Below the pieces are notes generated by a model that did not search any database, was not told the DNA's origin, and saw only the letters and a program-made list of their open reading frames with translations. This document shows, piece after piece, positions 6,715 through 7,389 of a stretch of DNA of 7,389 nucleotides (the first letter of the stretch is position 1; each line of letters opens with the position of its first letter). The translations under genes and the position numbers were made by a program. The DNA lies in contig JAIDTS010000292.1 in assembly GCA_029060585.1 (NCBI GenBank), forward strand, positions 1-7,389. The letters run 5' to 3'. This stretch comes from Muribaculaceae bacterium (GTDB lineage Bacteria > Bacteroidota > Bacteroidia > Bacteroidales > Muribaculaceae).

Positions 6715-7389
6715 ATGGACGATTTAGCTTTTGACATAGACATATTAGGAGGATTCGACCCTGAAAAAGATAAATGGGATGCCCTTATCGAAGCAACTAT
6801 GGCGGGAAATGTAGTACCCGTCATTGGCCCCGATATTATCTGCGAGGGAAGAGACGGCTTGAATATCAATCAGATCATCATATCGTCCATCTCAAGGCAA
6901 CTTAATCTTTCCGAAGACCATAAGACATTCTCCCATCTTGTATATGACGAGGACTTCCTAAAGAATCTTAAGAAGCGCCTTAAGAACGACGCATTAAGCA
7001 AAGACGTGGTGTATGCCTTGGTCAACAACTTATTCAATAATCCAAAGAATGTAGAGCAATACTTCAAACCTTCCCACGCACTTAAGCGACTTCTTGAGAT
7101 AAAGCTTTTTCCGTTTGTCATCACTACTTCATTTGCTCCCGTAGTGGAGAACGCAATGAAGGAAATCTGGGGTAAACGCCAGGTGAAGGTACTGACATTC
7201 TGTAAGAATCCGCAGAAGGATACCAAGCCGGGTGTCGGCGATATCCTTTCGGCCGAGGATATGAACAAGCCGACTGTCTTCTATATGTTCGGGAAAACCG
7301 CCAGTCAACCCCACAGTTATGTCTGGACAGACAACGACATGCTTGAGTTCTGCCGGGCCTGGCTGTCAGACCAGACACGTCCGCGCAAT
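6715..7389 (+). CDS. SIR2-like (SIR2_2-type) protein, C-terminus outside window
   Basis: The open frame runs 225 codons from the ATG at 6715 to the window edge without a stop. The pattern is that of bacterial SIR2-like Rossmann proteins of conflict systems: a short N-terminal lead, the nucleotide-loop strand GNVVPVIGPDII at residues 31-42 (usually vvPFxGaGxS), the strand PFVITTSFAPVVE at 133-145 (where active members have TTNYD), and VFYMFGKT at 188-195 followed by SYVWTDNDMLEF at 201-212 (usually a KLHGS-type motif then VLTxxDY). The Asn of TTNYD is S139 here and the His position before the glycine is not His, so NAD hydrolysis is doubtful; NAD or nucleotide binding remains possible. What follows residue 225 is unknown; relatives can carry TIR or other effector domains there. 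It lies in the same direction as the RyR genes, 141 bp downstream, with its own promoter element. No signal peptide is seen. Confidence 0.8.
   Translation, partial: MDDLAFDIDILGGFDPEKDKWDALIEATMAGNVVPVIGPDIICEGRDGLNINQIIISSISRQLNLSEDHKTFSHLVYDEDFLKNLKKRLKNDALSKDVVYALVNNLFNNPKNVEQYFKPSHALKRLLEIKLFPFVITTSFAPVVENAMKEIWGKRQVKVLTFCKNPQKDTKPGVGDILSAEDMNKPTVFYMFGKTASQPHSYVWTDNDMLEFCRAWLSDQTRPRN

Noticed and set aside
6870..7268. 132-codon open frame on the minus strand over the SIR2-like gene
   Set aside because: No recognisable domain, no promoter or homology-like motif, and it lies wholly within the well-supported plus-strand SIR2-like frame.
1..7389. CRISPR array, tRNA, rRNA, insertion sequence or attachment site
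   Set aside because: No regularly spaced repeats, no cloverleaf-like or rRNA-like stretch, no transposase motifs and no flanking direct repeats around the accessory block were seen by eye.

Overview
The window looks like a chromosome segment from a member of the Bacteroidota, most likely order Bacteroidales. Three upstream regions carry the phylum's unusual -7 promoter element (TAnnTTTG) exactly or nearly, leaders are AT-rich without clear Shine-Dalgarno sequences, and the housekeeping proteins read like Bacteroidales versions. I cannot name a genus.

Left part (1-3873) is housekeeping. A yicC endoribonuclease gene, cut by the window edge, runs leftward from a 156-bp divergent promoter region. 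Rightward from the same region runs a tight three-gene run: a 582-aa phosphoglucomutase/phosphomannomutase, a flavin reductase-like FMN-binding protein (ATGA overlap with the mutase) and nadD (8 nt further on). nadD contains an odd 7-bp tandem repeat in frame.

Right part (3962-7389) looks accessory. It holds a 775-aa membrane protein with four predicted transmembrane segments, two TrkA/RCK-like Rossmann domains and a divergent C-terminal RyR-like domain. A 95-aa stand-alone RyR-domain protein follows with an ATGA overlap. After a 141-bp spacer with a 10-bp inverted repeat, a TATATTTG element and a leader stem-loop comes a SIR2-like protein that runs off the window. The membrane gene and the small RyR gene are surely one translationally coupled unit; the SIR2-like gene is the same way round and probably part of the same cassette, but seems to have its own promoter.

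The most interesting reading is a predicted nucleotide-sensing membrane/effector system: RCK-like and RyR modules (ligand sensing and possible ion conductance) next to a SIR2-fold protein of the kind found in NAD-linked bacterial conflict systems. In the SIR2-like protein the usual catalytic Asn and His positions appear replaced. The function is inferred from domain content and neighbourhood only.
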